Assembly: GCA_016190445.1 (NCBI GenBank) | Contig: JACPQL010000007.1 | Coordinates: 32,205 to 96,204 of the forward strand | Length of the DNA: 64,000 nucleotides | DNA from: Chloroflexota bacterium | Lineage (GTDB): Bacteria > Chloroflexota > Dehalococcoidia > Lucifugimonadales > JACPQL01 | Direction of reading: 5' to 3' | In this document: positions 1-17,985 of the stretch, piece after piece | Position numbering within the stretch: the first letter of the stretch is position 1 | Layout: each line of letters starts with the position of its first letter | Notes under the pieces: model-generated | The model's input: only the letters and a program-made list of their open reading frames with translations | The model's database searches: none | What the model was told of the DNA's origin: nothing | Translations under genes and position numbers: made by a program

Positions 1-112
1 TTGTCCAGGCACGGGACTCATCTTCCCCCCGGTGTCCCCGCTGCGGCGAGCCTGTTGCCGGTGAGTCTGAGCGGTGCGGTCACTGCGGCGGACTTCTGGA
101 GAGGGGGCCATC

Positions 113-1210
113 ATGAGTTACAAGATAGGAGCGTTCCTCGCGCTGGCGTTGGTGGTGCTCGCATTCCCACTGGAGGCGGCCCTGGCTGGGGACGGGAGTG
201 TACAGGGCAAGGTGATCAGCAAGACCACGGGCGAGCCCGTGTCTGGGCAGTTGGTGCTGCTTCATGTGAGCCGCTCCGATGGAACGGCCCTTCCAAACCC
301 GGAGACGACCACCAGTCCGGAGGGTAGCTTCGCCTTTGAGGACGTGGACCTGGCCCCAGGCAACCAGTTGGCCCTTTGCGCCACCTACCAGGGCGCCATG
401 TACCACGACCCCTTCGAAGCCCCGTCGGATGGCTCCCCCGTGTCCCGGGACCTGGCGGTCTACGAGGCAACCGCCAGCGACGAGGCGATCAGCCTTGGAG
501 CGGTGCATATGATTTTCTACCCCGACCCGAAGCAACGCACCGTACAGGTAGAAGAGTTCCTCATGTTCCAGAACTCGGGCGACCGCACCTACATCGGAGC
601 CGGGGAGGAAGGCAAGGGCAACCCAGGCGAGACGCTGCACTTCACCCTGCCCGAAGGGGCGTCTAATCTGATGCTCCACCAGGGCCTCAGCAACGAGGAG
701 GTGCAGCAGCACGAGGGTGGGTTCTGCTCCACGGCACCCATGTACCCCGGCCAGCAGAACATTGTGTACACTTACGTTCTGCCGTACTCGGGCAAAGGCA
801 CCCTCCGGCTCCAGCGGCCGCTGGACTACCGCCCGGCCGAGGTGGTGGTGATGACCGCCGGCAACCAGGGGCAGTTGACCGGCCAGGGGATAGTCTCCCA
901 AGGGCCGGTAACCCTTCAGGGAGAGGAATACAAGGAGTATGGGGTATATCAAGCCACCCTATCTCCCTCTCAGACGGCCTTGGACCTGGAGCTATCCGGG
1001 CTCGGGGGTGGCGCGCCCGGCTCTGCGGTGGGCGGCAACATCAAGGTCCTGGCCGGAGGGGCGACCGGCCTCGGCCTGGTCGGTGGCCTGTTCTTCGCAT
1101 TGGTATTGAAGCTGCGCCGGGCCACGGCCCTTGCCGCAGCGGTCACTCCCCGACACCCCAGCAGGGACATGGCCGAAGAAGAGCAGGACAACGACGACCC
1201 CGGACAGTAA
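113..1210 (+). CDS. Secreted/membrane-anchored protein with carboxypeptidase-regulatory-like domain and C-terminal TM helix
   Basis: ORF 74..1210; likely start ATG at 113 (MSYKIGAFLALALVVLAFPLEAALA signal-like N-terminus); SVQGKVISKTTGEPVSGQLVLL repeat-like beta domain; C-terminal hydrophobic helix. Confidence 0.6.
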   Translation: MSYKIGAFLALALVVLAFPLEAALAGDGSVQGKVISKTTGEPVSGQLVLLHVSRSDGTALPNPETTTSPEGSFAFEDVDLAPGNQLALCATYQGAMYHDPFEAPSDGSPVSRDLAVYEATASDEAISLGAVHMIFYPDPKQRTVQVEEFLMFQNSGDRTYIGAGEEGKGNPGETLHFTLPEGASNLMLHQGLSNEEVQQHEGGFCSTAPMYPGQQNIVYTYVLPYSGKGTLRLQRPLDYRPAEVVVMTAGNQGQLTGQGIVSQGPVTLQGEEYKEYGVYQATLSPSQTALDLELSGLGGGAPGSAVGGNIKVLAGGATGLGLVGGLFFALVLKLRRATALAAAVTPRHPSRDMAEEEQDNDDPGQ

Positions 1211-1257
1211 CGCGCCCGCTCTCCATGTCGAACAGGTCGCTGAGAAAAGGGTGTCCC

Positions 1258-1302
1258 GTCCCGACCTGTCGGGACTGGCGGGGGTCTGGGGGTATCCCCC
1301 AG
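1258..1302. terminator. Tandem palindromes between convergent genes (candidate bidirectional terminator / palindromic repeat)
   Basis: GTCCCGAC-CT-GTCGGGAC (1258-1275) and CTGGGGG-TAT-CCCCCAG (1286-1302). Confidence 0.45.
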
Positions 1303-1315
1303 GTAATGGGTATTC

Positions 1316-3790
<2,475 letters not shown>

Positions 3791-3876
3791 GGTCTCTCCT
3801 GAGGGTGCCGCGCCACCTGCGCGGCGGCCAGCCACTCTATGTTACACACACCCTTCTGGGCCCGCAAACCGGGCCG

Positions 3877-5133
3877 CTATAGCCTGCGTATCCGCGGCAT
3901 GCCCAGGACGTAAAGCGCCGCCACAGCGCCCAGTGCAACGCCGTTGATGGCCAGTGCCACAGGCGGGCCCAGGGCTCCCGCCAGAGCTCCTAGCTCCATG
4001 TGACCCACTGGGCCCACGCCGATGCCCAGCGCCCATCCCCCCATGGCACGGCCCCGCTGCTCGTTGGAGACGGAGCGCTGCATCAACGTGGGTATCAGGA
4101 CGTCGGTGGCCGAGGCCACGGCGCTGACAAAGAGGAGGGCCACCAGCACCAGTAGGAAGGTGGGCGAATACCCGAGGAGCACCAGCCCCAGGCCAAAGAG
4201 GCCCACGCAGGCAAGAAGGAGCTTCCCCAGGCCCAGAAGGTGAGAGGTCCCCGCCAGTAGCGCCACCCCTGCCATGCCTCCCAGAGAGCGAAAGGCCATC
4301 ATGACGCCCAGGCCAGCCGCGCCCACCCCAAGGACGTCCCGCGCCAGGATGGGCATGATCATAGTGTGGGAGTACCCCAGCACCTCGGTGCCCGCGGCCA
4401 TGGCCGTGAGGCTGGCCAGCACCCGGTTGCTACGCATGAGCCGGAAGCCGCCTCGCAGGTTCTGGAGCATGGGTTCTCTGCTAGTCGGCGCCGCCTGACC
4501 CTGCTCCTTCACCAGCAGCAGCGCCAGAACGCTGACCAGGTAGCTTCCACCCATGGCCAGGTATGCTCCTCCCGCACCCACGGCAACGATGATCGCCCCC
4601 GCCAGAGGGCCCCCCGCCAGACCTCCGACGCGCATACTTATGGACAGGAAGGCCAGGCCGTTCAGGGCGTTGGCGCTCCCCACCACGTCGTATGCGAAGC
4701 TCTGGCGGAGAGCCATATAAAGGGCCCGGAGGGCGCCCATGACAAAGGCGATAGCCAGCACGTGCCAGACCTGCACCATGTCCAGAAATATGAGGACGGC
4801 CAAGGTCACGGCGACCCCCGCCACTCCTGCATTGATGAAGCGCAGGAACAGGGGCCGGTTCACCCGGTCGGCCAGAGCGCCGGCCACCAGGCCGAAGAAG
4901 AAGAATGGTGCCATGCGGACCCCGTAGGCCACACCTACCATGAAGGGAGAATCGGTCAGCTCCAGCACCATCCATCCGAGGGCCACCTGCTCCATCCACA
5001 TGCCCACGGAGGCCGCCACGGTGGAGAGCCACAGGTTGCGGAAATCGCGGTACGCCAGAGAAGGTGCGACTGAGGCGTACCACGCCCGAAGGCGGCTGGC
5101 AGCGGTAGTAGACGTTCCTCCGGCCTGGTGCAT
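3877..5133 (-). CDS. MFS transporter (EntS/MFS_3-like)
   Basis: About 12 hydrophobic segments; LADRVNRPLFLRF loop motif; FRNLWLSTVAASVGMWMEQVALGW N-terminus. Confidence 0.8.
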   Translation of the reverse strand: MHQAGGTSTTAASRLRAWYASVAPSLAYRDFRNLWLSTVAASVGMWMEQVALGWMVLELTDSPFMVGVAYGVRMAPFFFFGLVAGALADRVNRPLFLRFINAGVAGVAVTLAVLIFLDMVQVWHVLAIAFVMGALRALYMALRQSFAYDVVGSANALNGLAFLSISMRVGGLAGGPLAGAIIVAVGAGGAYLAMGGSYLVSVLALLLVKEQGQAAPTSREPMLQNLRGGFRLMRSNRVLASLTAMAAGTEVLGYSHTMIMPILARDVLGVGAAGLGVMMAFRSLGGMAGVALLAGTSHLLGLGKLLLACVGLFGLGLVLLGYSPTFLLVLVALLFVSAVASATDVLIPTLMQRSVSNEQRGRAMGGWALGIGVGPVGHMELGALAGALGPPVALAINGVALGAVAALYVLGMPRIRRL

Positions 5134-5277
5134 GATGACGGGGATTATACGCCACGCGGGGCTTGGCAGCGCCACCGGCCTTTGCATTGGCACCACAGCC
5201 CGTGGTACCATTCCTTCCTATCCCAGCTAGACGCGGCATATCTCCGATGTTAGCCTCGGGGCCGGGCCTGTAGCGCC

Positions 5278-6081
5278 ATGAGTTCACGCCGCATTGAAGA
5301 GACGTTCAGCCGCCTCCGGCGCCAGCGCCGGACCGGCCTAATCCCTTTCCTCACAGTGGGATTTCCCACAGTGGATGCCACGTTGGAGCTGGTGCCCGCC
5401 CTGGAGGGGGCGGGGGCGGCGGCCATTGAGCTGGGGGTGCCCTTCAGTGACCCGCTGGCCGACGGTGCTACCATCCAGGCGGCGAGCTTCCACGCGCTGA
5501 AACATGGGGTCATGCTGGGGACATGCCTGGAGGTGTGCCGGGTGCTGCGGCAACGTGGCGTTGCCATGCCCATAGTCCTCATGGGGTACTACAACCCGGT
5601 GCTGAGCTACGGAATAGAGGGCTTCGCCCAGGAGGCAGCCCGCTGCGGGGTAGATGGCCTCATAGCGGTGGACCTGCCGCCCGAGGAGTCGGCGGAGCTG
5701 CGGGCCGCCCTGGCCACAAGGGGATTGGACCTGGTGCACCTCCTGGCGCCCACTAGCACTGAGGAGCGAATCGCCCTGGTCTCCGCCACGGCGACGGGCT
5801 TCATCTACTGCGTCAGTCTGGCAGGGGTCACGGGGGCCAGGGACGAGCTGCCCTCAGGGGTCTTCGACCTGCTGAGGCGGGTGCGGGCCCACACCCAGTT
5901 GCCTCTGGCGGTGGGGTTCGGCATCTCCCGCCGCGAGCACGTCCGGGCCGTGGGTGAGCAGGCCCAGGCAGCGGTAGTAGGCAGTGCCCTGCTCAACGTG
6001 ATAGACTGTGCGCCACCTGGCGAGATAGTCCAGCGCGCCTGCCGGTTCGTGGCAGAGCTGGCGGGTAATTCGCGCCCGTGA
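5278..6081 (+). CDS. trpA: Tryptophan synthase alpha subunit
   Basis: FLTVGFPTVDATLELVPALEGAGAAAIELGVPFSDPLADGATIQ signature; VGFGIS motif. Confidence 0.95.
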   Translation: MSSRRIEETFSRLRRQRRTGLIPFLTVGFPTVDATLELVPALEGAGAAAIELGVPFSDPLADGATIQAASFHALKHGVMLGTCLEVCRVLRQRGVAMPIVLMGYYNPVLSYGIEGFAQEAARCGVDGLIAVDLPPEESAELRAALATRGLDLVHLLAPTSTEERIALVSATATGFIYCVSLAGVTGARDELPSGVFDLLRRVRAHTQLPLAVGFGISRREHVRAVGEQAQAAVVGSALLNVIDCAPPGEIVQRACRFVAELAGNSRP

Positions 6082-6088
6082 GGAAGCG

Positions 6089-6475
6089 ATGAGTGGTACG
6101 GTCTGCCGAGGCATCAGGGGCGCCACGACTGCCGATGCCAACACCAAGGAGGCGATAGTTTCGGCAACCAGAGAACTCCTGGAGGCGGTGGTCTCCGCCA
6201 ACGGTATCGTGGAGGTGCAGGTGGCCGCGGTGTTCTTCACCACCACACGGGACCTGAACGCCGAGTTCCCTGCCGTGGCCGCCAGGCAGATGGGTTGGAC
6301 CAGCACCGCGCTCATCTGCGGACACGAGATGGACGTTCCCGATGCCGCCACCTCCGTGGTCCGCGTGCTGATGCTGGTGAACACAGATAAGAGCCCTGAC
6401 CGGCTGGTCAATGTATACCTGAAGGAGGCCAAGAACCTTCGTTCCCGAGGGACGGAGACGTGGAGGGGGCAGTGA
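6089..6475 (+). CDS. aroH: Chorismate mutase, AroH class
   Basis: [60 protein letters not shown]. Confidence 0.93.
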   Translation: MSGTVCRGIRGATTADANTKEAIVSATRELLEAVVSANGIVEVQVAAVFFTTTRDLNAEFPAVAARQMGWTSTALICGHEMDVPDAATSVVRVLMLVNTDKSPDRLVNVYLKEAKNLRSRGTETWRGQ

Positions 6476-6476
6476 G

Positions 6477-7517
6477 ATGATAGTAGTCATGCAGAAGGAC
6501 TGCACTGAGAAGCAGATTGAGGAAGTCCAGCGCCGCATCGAGGAACGGGGGCTGAAGGGCCACCTTTCCAAAGGGACGGAGCGTACCGTGATCGGCGTGG
6601 TGGGCCAGACGTACCCGGAGCTCCGGGACGAACTGGAGCTGCTCAATGGGGTCTTGGAGGTGGTGCGTATCTCCAGGCCCTACAAGCTGTCCAGCCGGGA
6701 GTTCCAGCCCGAGGACACCGTGGTCCGCGTGGGCAACGTGGCCATTGGCGGCGATAAGGATTTCGCGGTGATGGCGGGCCCGTGCTCCGTGGAGTCGCGG
6801 GAGCAGGTGCTGGCCACGGCGCGAGCGGTCAAGGCCGCGGGCGCCGCTGTGCTGCGTGGCGGCGCCTTCAAGCCACGCACCTCGCCCTATAGCTTTCGAG
6901 GCCTGGGCCAAGAGGGCCTGGAGTACTTGGCAGAGGCACGGGCGGAGACGGGGCTCCCGGTGATCACCGAGGTGATGAGCCCGGGCGATGTGGAGCTGGT
7001 GGCCCGCTACGCGGACATACTACAGATAGGCACGCGCAACGCACAGAACTTCAACCTGTTGGAAGAGGTCGCCCGCTCCGGCAAGCCGGTGCTGCTGAAA
7101 CGGGGGTTTGCCTCCACCTATGAGGACTGGCTCCTGGCCGCCGAGTACATCCTTGCCCAGGGGAACCGCCAGCTCATCCTGTGCGAGCGGGGCATTCGCA
7201 CCTTTGAGACCTACACCCGCAACACCCTGGACCTGGTGGCTATCCCGGTGATCCGCAAGCTGAGTCACCTGCCCATACTCATTGACCCCAGCCATGGCAC
7301 GGGCAAGTGGTACCTGGTTACCCCCATGTCCATGGCGGCGGCCGCCTGCGGCGCTCACGGCCTGCTCATTGAGGTCCACCCCACGCCGGACCTGGCCAAG
7401 TCCGATGGTGCTCAGTCTCTCACCCCGGAGAACTTCGCCAAGCTGATGAACGGGGTGGCCAGCGTACTCCAGGCACTGGGCAAGAGGGTAACCAGCGTCG
7501 CCGCTCGCGGGACCTAG
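6477..7517 (+). CDS. aroF: 3-deoxy-7-phosphoheptulonate synthase (AroF/AroAII-beta type with N-terminal ferredoxin-like domain)
   Basis: [40 protein letters not shown] motifs. Confidence 0.95.
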   Translation: MIVVMQKDCTEKQIEEVQRRIEERGLKGHLSKGTERTVIGVVGQTYPELRDELELLNGVLEVVRISRPYKLSSREFQPEDTVVRVGNVAIGGDKDFAVMAGPCSVESREQVLATARAVKAAGAAVLRGGAFKPRTSPYSFRGLGQEGLEYLAEARAETGLPVITEVMSPGDVELVARYADILQIGTRNAQNFNLLEEVARSGKPVLLKRGFASTYEDWLLAAEYILAQGNRQLILCERGIRTFETYTRNTLDLVAIPVIRKLSHLPILIDPSHGTGKWYLVTPMSMAAAACGAHGLLIEVHPTPDLAKSDGAQSLTPENFAKLMNGVASVLQALGKRVTSVAARGT

Positions 7518-7569
7518 CGGCTGTTCGGAACTCCCCAGACACCTTTTCTTACCCCTCTCAACTCGCAGG

Positions 7570-7722
7570 GGGCTTGCCTCAAGATGTCATTCTGAGGAGT
7601 CCCGATGACATCGGGACGACGAAGAATCTGGGGCGGGGCTAGTGCATCATAGATAGCTCTCGCCACCCCCCAGACCCTTCGTCCCGATGCAATCGGCACG
7701 AAGGGTGAGCGGAGGCAAGCCC
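7570..7722. repeat. MITE/REP-like element with 11-bp terminal inverted repeat and internal palindromes
   Basis: GGGCTTGCCTC (7570-7580) vs GAGGCAAGCCC (7712-7722); internal GTCCCGATG-A-CATCGGGAC (7599-7617). Confidence 0.5.
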
Positions 7723-7820
7723 TTTGGGGCAAAGCCACTTCGCAGAGAAGGGAGAGACCACGGGGGTGAGGATTTCCGAGTCGCCCCCAGCGGGACCGGC
7801 CTTCCAGACGGCGGCCTTCT

Positions 7821-7967
7821 CTACTTGGGTGGCGGCTTCACCCCTGCACGGCCCACTCCCGGGCATGAGTGCGAGGGCGACCACGGCCCCGGGTGCTCCG
7901 GCAATGGAGTTTGCCTGGCGTCTACGTCGAAGGTCTTGTGGCAAACTGGGCATTCTACCTGGGTCAT
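7821..7967 (-). CDS. Small (48 aa) putative zinc-binding protein
   Basis: Manual translation MTQVECPVCHKTFDVDARQTPLPEHPGPWSPSHSCPGVGRAGVKPPPK*; CPVC + H + C ligands; AGGAGG ribosome-binding site upstream; below the length cutoff of the ORF track. Confidence 0.6.
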   Translation of the reverse strand: MTQVECPVCHKTFDVDARQTPLPEHPGPWSPSHSCPGVGRAGVKPPPK

Positions 7968-8094
7968 GCCAGATCCACCTCCTGACATGGTTGTGCCGCA
8001 GGGCCCTTACCTCAGCGGCAAAGTGGCTGCATCATACCATCTGGGCCTGCATGGTGCATCTACCAGGGCTGTTGGGGACCCGTAGGCGGGGCGA

Positions 8095-8143
8095 AAGGAA
8101 GAGCTGCGGCCCGGGCTATGCTTCGGCGCCGCAGCTCTTCCTT
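8095..8143 (-). terminator. Candidate intrinsic terminator downstream of rpoBC
   Basis: Perfect 16-bp inverted repeat AAGGAAGAGCTGCGGC / GCCGCAGCTCTTCCTT about 50 nt past the rpoC stop. Confidence 0.6.
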
Positions 8144-8194
8144 CAACAGGGCCAGCCCAGGACACGGCCGGCACCCTGATATCGCTACCCTGAG

Positions 8195-12430
<4,236 letters not shown>

Positions 12431-15400
12431 CTACTCCTCCCCCTCGGTCCACTCCTGGGCGCCGTGCGGCGTCTCAGTTGCCGGCTCTTCTGAGGGCGAT
12501 TGGGAAGCGTCGTTCTCCTCCATGGTACCGGCGGCCTCCCGCCACTCCGCCGAGGACGGCCAGGCAAGAGGTGCACCCTTGGGGTACTCCTCCTCCTTGT
12601 CCTCTATTATCTGTGGCTCCAACTCCATGGCTGCGGGCAGGGCCTGCTCCTCCTCGTGGCGCAGTTCCACGGAGAGGCCCAGACTCTGGAGTTCCTTTAT
12701 CAGCACGTGGAACGACTCCGGCACCCCCGGTTGGATAATATCCTCACCTTTGACGATGGCCTCATAGGTCTTTACGCGACCCACCACATCGTCGGACTTG
12801 ACAGTGAGCATCTCCTGGAGGTTGTAGGCGGCGCTGTAGGCCTCGAGTGCCCACACCTCCATCTCGCCGAAGCGCTGGCCCCCAAACTGCGCTTTCCCGC
12901 CCAGGGGCTGCTGGGTGATGAGGGAGTAGGGGCCGGTGGAGCGGGCGTGGATCTTGTCCTCCACCAGGTGAATGAGCTTCATCATGTAGATGTAGCCCAC
13001 GGTCACCGGCTGGTCAAAGGGCTCCCCGGTGCGTCCATCGTACAGGACAGCCTTTCCAAAGGTGGGTGGGGCCAGGTTCCGCTCCCTGCTGAGCTTCAGG
13101 GCTGTGGCAAATAGCTCCTGGCCGCTCATGGCATCCACGTTTTCCGCCATGTCTGGGACCTCTTCCTTGAGCCAGATAGCGAGGCAGGCGCGGCGCGCTT
13201 CTCCCTCCTTGGACTCGTCGAAGACGAGGTCCGCATCGAAGCCGTGCTGCGACACAAAGGCCCGGGCCTTCGCCATCTCTGGTGAGGCGCCGTTGGTGGC
13301 GTGACCGTTGGTCTCCGCCTTGGCACGCTCAAGGAGCCAGGCGCGTGCCAGCATGTCTTCGATAACAGTGTCCCGGGCGCCGTCGAAGACGGGGGTGGTG
13401 ACCCGAAGGTTGAGCTTGTGGGCCGCCAGACCCAGGTGAGTCTCCAGCACCTGCCCCAGGTTCATGCGGGAGGGAACGCCGATGGGGTTCAGGATGATGT
13501 CCACCGGTGTGCCGTCCGGCAAATAGGGCATATCCTCCACCGGCATGATGCGGGATATGACTCCCTTGTTGCCGTGTCGCCCAGCCATCTTGTCGCCCGC
13601 AGAGATCTTGCGGGTCTGGGCTATCCATACCCTCACCATCTTGTTGACTCCAGGGGCGAGCTCCTGCCGGTCTTGTCTGCCGATGGCCCTAACGTCTATG
13701 ACCTTTCCGCGCTCGCCGTGGGGGACCCGGAGGGATGTGTCCTTCACATCCCTGGCCTTCTCGCCAAAGATGGCCCGCAGCAGCTTCTCCTCCGCCGTCA
13801 GCTCCGTCTCTCCCTTGGGGGTTATCTTCCCCACCAGGATGTCCCCTGGCCCCACCTCCGCTCCCACGCGGATTATCCCTTCCTCATCCAGGTCTTGCAG
13901 CGCCTCCTCCCCAACGTTGGGGATGTCCCTGGTGACCTCTTCAGGGCCCAGCTTGGTGTCGCGGGCCTCCACCTCGTGTTTTTCTATGTGGATAGAGGTG
14001 AACTTGTCATCCTGCACCATGGCTTCCGAGATGATGATGGCGTCCTCAAAGTTGTACCCCTCCCAGCTCATGAAGGCCACCAGCACATTCTGGCCCAGGG
14101 CCAGCTCTCCCTGGTCGGTGGAGGAGCTGTCGGCGAGAGGTGTGCCCGGATGCACCACATCTCCCACAAAGACGATGGGGCGCTGGGTAACGCAGGTCCC
14201 CTGGTTGCTGCGGAGGAACTTCACGAGCTTGTAGTGACGCTCCTGGCCCTGGAGGTCGGTGACGACAATCTCGTTGCCGCTGGCCCCGGTGACCACTCCC
14301 TCAGTGCGAGAGAGGACCACCTGACCACTGTCGCGGGCCACCCGTCGTTCCATGCCCGTGCCCACCAGGGGCGCTTCTGGCCTGAGCAGGGGCACCGCCT
14401 GGCGCTGCATGTTGGAGCCCATGAGGGCCCGGTTGGCGTCATCGTGCTCCAGGAAGGGGATCAGGGCGGTGGATACGGATACTATCTGCATGGGCGACAC
14501 GTCCATGTACTGCACCCGGTCGGAGGGCTCCATGGAGTATTTGTTGGCCACCCTGGTCTCCACCCTATCGCCCACGAACTGGTCCTTGTGGTCCAGGCGA
14601 GAGGTGGCCTGGGCTATGGTGTACCGCTCCTCCTCGTCGGCAGAGAGGTAGACGATGCCCCCGGGGTCAGCAGAGACAAAGGGCTGCACCCGCACCTCCT
14701 GCTCTACCAGAGCGGCGATGCGCTTGGCAAGCCTGGCAGAGACCACCGTGCCTGATGCACCAATGACGCGCCCCTTGTCGTCCGCCACGTCCTGACGCAG
14801 GGTGCGGCCCTCCAGGTCTGGCGACGTGTTGGGCACGTGGTTGTACACCTTGCGGTAGGGCGTCTCGATAAAGCCGTAGGGGTTGGTGCGAGCATAGGTG
14901 GCCAGGGAGCCCAAAAGGCCGATGTTGGGGCCTTCAGGTGTCTCAATGGGGCAGATACGACCATAGTGCGAGTAGTGGACGTCCCTGACATCGAACCCGG
15001 CCCGCTCCCGGGAGAGGCCGCCCGGGCCCAGGGCCGAGAGGCGGCGCTTGTGGGTCAGCTCCGCCAGGGGGTTGGTCTGGTCCATGAACTGGGAGAGCTG
15101 AGAGCCGCCAAAGAACTCCCGGACAGCCGCCACCACGGGGCGGACGTTTACCAAAGCGCTGGGGGTCGCCAGCTCCGGGTCTATGATGGTCATCCGTTCC
15201 TTGACCACCCGCTCCATACGGAGAAGTCCAACGCGAAGCTGGTTCTGGATCAGCTCACCCACGGCCCGCACGCGGCGGTTTCCCAGGTGGTCTATGTCGT
15301 CGGCGTGGATCTCACCGCGGTTGATGCGGATCATCATCCGCACCATGGCCACGATGTCCTCGCGCGTTAGGGTCCGTTCTTTTTCGGGTATCTGCAAGTC

Positions 15401-16273
15401 CAGGCGCCGGTTCAGCTTGTAGCGCCCCACACGGCCCAGGTCGTAGCGCCGCGGGTTGAAGAACAGGTTCTCCATAAGATTGCGAGCGTTTTCCAGGGAG
15501 GGAGGCTCGCCAGGGCGCAAGCGCCGGTAAAACTCCAGCAGGGCCTCCTCTTCGTTGTGGATCTGGGAGTCCCGCTCCATGGTGGTGCGGATGAACTGGT
15601 GATCCCCGCTGTCTATATCCTGGAACTGCTCCAGGAGGGCGTCGTCGGTGGCGAACCCGATGGCGCGCAGCAGGGTGCTCACCGGTGTCTTGCGCTTGCG
15701 GTCCACCTTTACCGAGACGATGTCTTTGGCGCTGGTCTCAAACTCAAGCCATGCGCCCCGGTAGGGGATGAGCTTGGCAAAGCAGAGGGGCCGGCCGGTG
15801 GCCGGGTCCTCTGTCACCGTGAAGTAGGCCCCCGGAGAGCGGACAAGCTGGCTGACCACCACCCGCTCGGCGCCGTTGATGATGAAGGTCCCGTTCTCGG
15901 TCATGAGGGGTACATCCCCCATGAAGAGCGATTGCTCCTTCTTCTCGCCGGTGTCCTTCGCCTCCAGCCGGACGATCACGTACAGGGGTGCCGCGTAGGT
16001 GATCTCCTTCTGCCGACACTCCTCCTCGGTGTGCTTGGGCTTTCCGAACTCGTGGTCCAGGAAGTAGAGGTGGTACCGGTTCCCAGTGAAGTCCTGGATG
16101 GGGCTGATCTCCTCAAATAGCTCTTTCAGTCCCTCTGTCTGGAGCCATTGGAAAGAGCTGATCTGGATCAGGATCAGGTTGGGCACGTCCAGGATCAAGG
16201 GTATGCGGGCATACGACCTATGCATCGGAGAGGGACGGATAGGGATAGCACCGGCGGATGCTGGAGACACCAT
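12431..16273 (-). CDS. rpoB: DNA-directed RNA polymerase subunit beta
   Basis: [70 protein letters not shown]. Confidence 0.98.
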   Translation of the reverse strand: MVSPASAGAIPIRPSPMHRSYARIPLILDVPNLILIQISSFQWLQTEGLKELFEEISPIQDFTGNRYHLYFLDHEFGKPKHTEEECRQKEITYAAPLYVIVRLEAKDTGEKKEQSLFMGDVPLMTENGTFIINGAERVVVSQLVRSPGAYFTVTEDPATGRPLCFAKLIPYRGAWLEFETSAKDIVSVKVDRKRKTPVSTLLRAIGFATDDALLEQFQDIDSGDHQFIRTTMERDSQIHNEEEALLEFYRRLRPGEPPSLENARNLMENLFFNPRRYDLGRVGRYKLNRRLDLQIPEKERTLTREDIVAMVRMMIRINRGEIHADDIDHLGNRRVRAVGELIQNQLRVGLLRMERVVKERMTIIDPELATPSALVNVRPVVAAVREFFGGSQLSQFMDQTNPLAELTHKRRLSALGPGGLSRERAGFDVRDVHYSHYGRICPIETPEGPNIGLLGSLATYARTNPYGFIETPYRKVYNHVPNTSPDLEGRTLRQDVADDKGRVIGASGTVVSARLAKRIAALVEQEVRVQPFVSADPGGIVYLSADEEERYTIAQATSRLDHKDQFVGDRVETRVANKYSMEPSDRVQYMDVSPMQIVSVSTALIPFLEHDDANRALMGSNMQRQAVPLLRPEAPLVGTGMERRVARDSGQVVLSRTEGVVTGASGNEIVVTDLQGQERHYKLVKFLRSNQGTCVTQRPIVFVGDVVHPGTPLADSSSTDQGELALGQNVLVAFMSWEGYNFEDAIIISEAMVQDDKFTSIHIEKHEVEARDTKLGPEEVTRDIPNVGEEALQDLDEEGIIRVGAEVGPGDILVGKITPKGETELTAEEKLLRAIFGEKARDVKDTSLRVPHGERGKVIDVRAIGRQDRQELAPGVNKMVRVWIAQTRKISAGDKMAGRHGNKGVISRIMPVEDMPYLPDGTPVDIILNPIGVPSRMNLGQVLETHLGLAAHKLNLRVTTPVFDGARDTVIEDMLARAWLLERAKAETNGHATNGASPEMAKARAFVSQHGFDADLVFDESKEGEARRACLAIWLKEEVPDMAENVDAMSGQELFATALKLSRERNLAPPTFGKAVLYDGRTGEPFDQPVTVGYIYMMKLIHLVEDKIHARSTGPYSLITQQPLGGKAQFGGQRFGEMEVWALEAYSAAYNLQEMLTVKSDDVVGRVKTYEAIVKGEDIIQPGVPESFHVLIKELQSLGLSVELRHEEEQALPAAMELEPQIIEDKEEEYPKGAPLAWPSSAEWREAAGTMEENDASQSPSEEPATETPHGAQEWTEGEE

Positions 16274-16394
16274 GCGGTCACGCTCCTTGCGTTGAACGAA
16301 GTACCTATGCGTTGGGGATCAATGGGCAGAGTTCGACCCGGGAAGGGGATAAGCCAAAAAGGCGACGCAGTGAGGCCATAAGCAGAACAAACAC

Positions 16395-16425
16395 ATAGTA
16401 TCCGGCCCCATGCGTTCTTTGTCAA
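16395..16425 (-). promoter_or_regulatory. Candidate sigma70 promoter for rpoBC
   Basis: Minus strand TTGACA (16425-16420), 17 nt to GATACT or 19 nt to TACTAT. Confidence 0.45.
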
Positions 16426-16509
16426 GAGGCACTTCGAAGGGCAGGGTAGCCTCCCAGGTGGGCCACTGCTATACTCTTCCCCAGCACAACCGGCGTCAGG
16501 AGGAAACCC

Positions 16510-17985
16510 GTGCCCCAGAAGAGCCGCGACGGCTACCATCTTATCGTGGTGGGGGCAGGAAACGCTGCTCTTACCACCGCCCTCACCGCCCGAGAGCAGG
16601 GAGCACAGGTCGTGGTGCTGGAGAAGGCGCCCAAGGAGCTCCGGGGGGGCAACAGCCGGTTCACTGGCGGCCTCTTCCGCTTCGCCTATCGCAGCATCGA
16701 GGAGATCACGCCCCTTCGCCCGGATGTGCTTGCAGCGGAGTGGGAGAACATAGATGTGGGCACCTACCCCCCGGAGCGTTTCTACCAGGACATGATGCGG
16801 GTCACGGGCGGACTGACTGACCCGGACCTGAGCATGGTGCTGGCCGAGCGCTCCTACGAGACGGTGCGGTGGCTCACTGGCCTGGGAGTGCGCTGGGAGT
16901 GGACGGTCCTCTGGTCGGTGCGACAGGGGGACCAGCTCCGCTTCAACCCCGGCGCGGTGCTGGAGGTGGAGAACAAGGGCATCGGTCTGACGAACACCCT
17001 GTTCCGCGTAGCCGAGGAGAGCGGCATTGAGGTGCAGTACCAGAGCAAAGTAGTGCGCCTGCTCCAGGACAGGCGTGGCCGCGTTTGTGGCGTAACGGTT
17101 AAGACCCCTGACGGCTTTCATGACCTGCGCGCCCGAGCGGTGGTCCTGGCCTCGGGGGGCTTCCAGGCCAACCCGGAGATGCGCGTCCGGTATCTGGGGC
17201 CCGACTGGAACCTGGTCAAGGTGCGGGGCACTCGCTTCAACACCGGCGAGGTCCTCCAGGCCGCCCTGGACATAGGCGCGCAGCCGGTGGGCCACTGGGC
17301 TGGCTGCCACGCCACGCCGGTGGACGCCAACTCGCCCCCCGTGGGAGACCTGGCGCTCACCGACCGTACCAACCGCCTCTCCTACCCCTTCGCTCTCATG
17401 GTGAACGTGGAGGGGAAGCGGTTTGTGGATGAGGGTGAGGACCTGGGGCAGTACACCTACGCCAAGACCGGGCGCTCCATCCTGGCCCAGCCGCGCTCCC
17501 TGGCCTTTCAGATATTCGACCAGAAGACCGTCCACCTCCGGGAGAAGCGGTACGAGACCGGCAAGCCGGTGGTCGCCGACACCCTTGACGAGCTAGCGCG
17601 TCGCCTGGGCCTGGACCCCGCTGCTTTGAACAGGACGGTGCAGGAGTTCAACGCCGCAGTGCGGGACGGCGAGTTCGACCCATCCAGGAAGGACGGCAAG
17701 AGCACCGCAGGCCTGGAGCCTCCCAGGTCCAACTGGGCACAGCGCATAGACTCGCCTCCCTTCGTCGCCTACCCGGTAACCGGGGGCATCACCTTCACCT
17801 TTGGGGGGATCAAAATAGACACCCAGGCCCGGGTGCTGGACACGGAGGACAATCCCATCCCTGGCCTGTACGCCACCGGCGAGGTGACCGGCGGCTTCTT
17901 CTACTTCAACTACCCCGGTGGCGCTGGCCTCATGCGGGGCGCCGTCTTCGGGCGCATAGCGGGCAGGAACGCCGTCGGGGAGTAG
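16510..17985 (+). CDS. FAD-dependent tricarballylate dehydrogenase / fumarate-reductase-type flavoprotein
   Basis: LIVVGAGNAALTTALTAREQGAQVVVLEKAPKELRGGNSRFTGG FAD-binding N-terminus; PGLYATGEVTGGFFYFNYPGGAGLMRGAVFGRIAG C-terminus. Confidence 0.82.
   Translation: MPQKSRDGYHLIVVGAGNAALTTALTAREQGAQVVVLEKAPKELRGGNSRFTGGLFRFAYRSIEEITPLRPDVLAAEWENIDVGTYPPERFYQDMMRVTGGLTDPDLSMVLAERSYETVRWLTGLGVRWEWTVLWSVRQGDQLRFNPGAVLEVENKGIGLTNTLFRVAEESGIEVQYQSKVVRLLQDRRGRVCGVTVKTPDGFHDLRARAVVLASGGFQANPEMRVRYLGPDWNLVKVRGTRFNTGEVLQAALDIGAQPVGHWAGCHATPVDANSPPVGDLALTDRTNRLSYPFALMVNVEGKRFVDEGEDLGQYTYAKTGRSILAQPRSLAFQIFDQKTVHLREKRYETGKPVVADTLDELARRLGLDPAALNRTVQEFNAAVRDGEFDPSRKDGKSTAGLEPPRSNWAQRIDSPPFVAYPVTGGITFTFGGIKIDTQARVLDTEDNPIPGLYATGEVTGGFFYFNYPGGAGLMRGAVFGRIAGRNAVGE

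Noticed and set aside
80-952. Long antisense ORFs (e.g. 80..952 -, 1850..3196 +, 13301..14755 +, 39885..41522 -, 47022..48419 -)
   Set aside because: They overlap confidently assigned genes on the other strand and have low-complexity His/Gly/Arg/Pro-rich composition typical of GC-bias shadow ORFs.
7687-8179. Overlapping plus-strand ORFs 7687..8085 and 7724..8179
   Set aside because: No recognisable domain; they lie over repeats, the minus-strand micro-ORF and the rpoC terminator hairpin.
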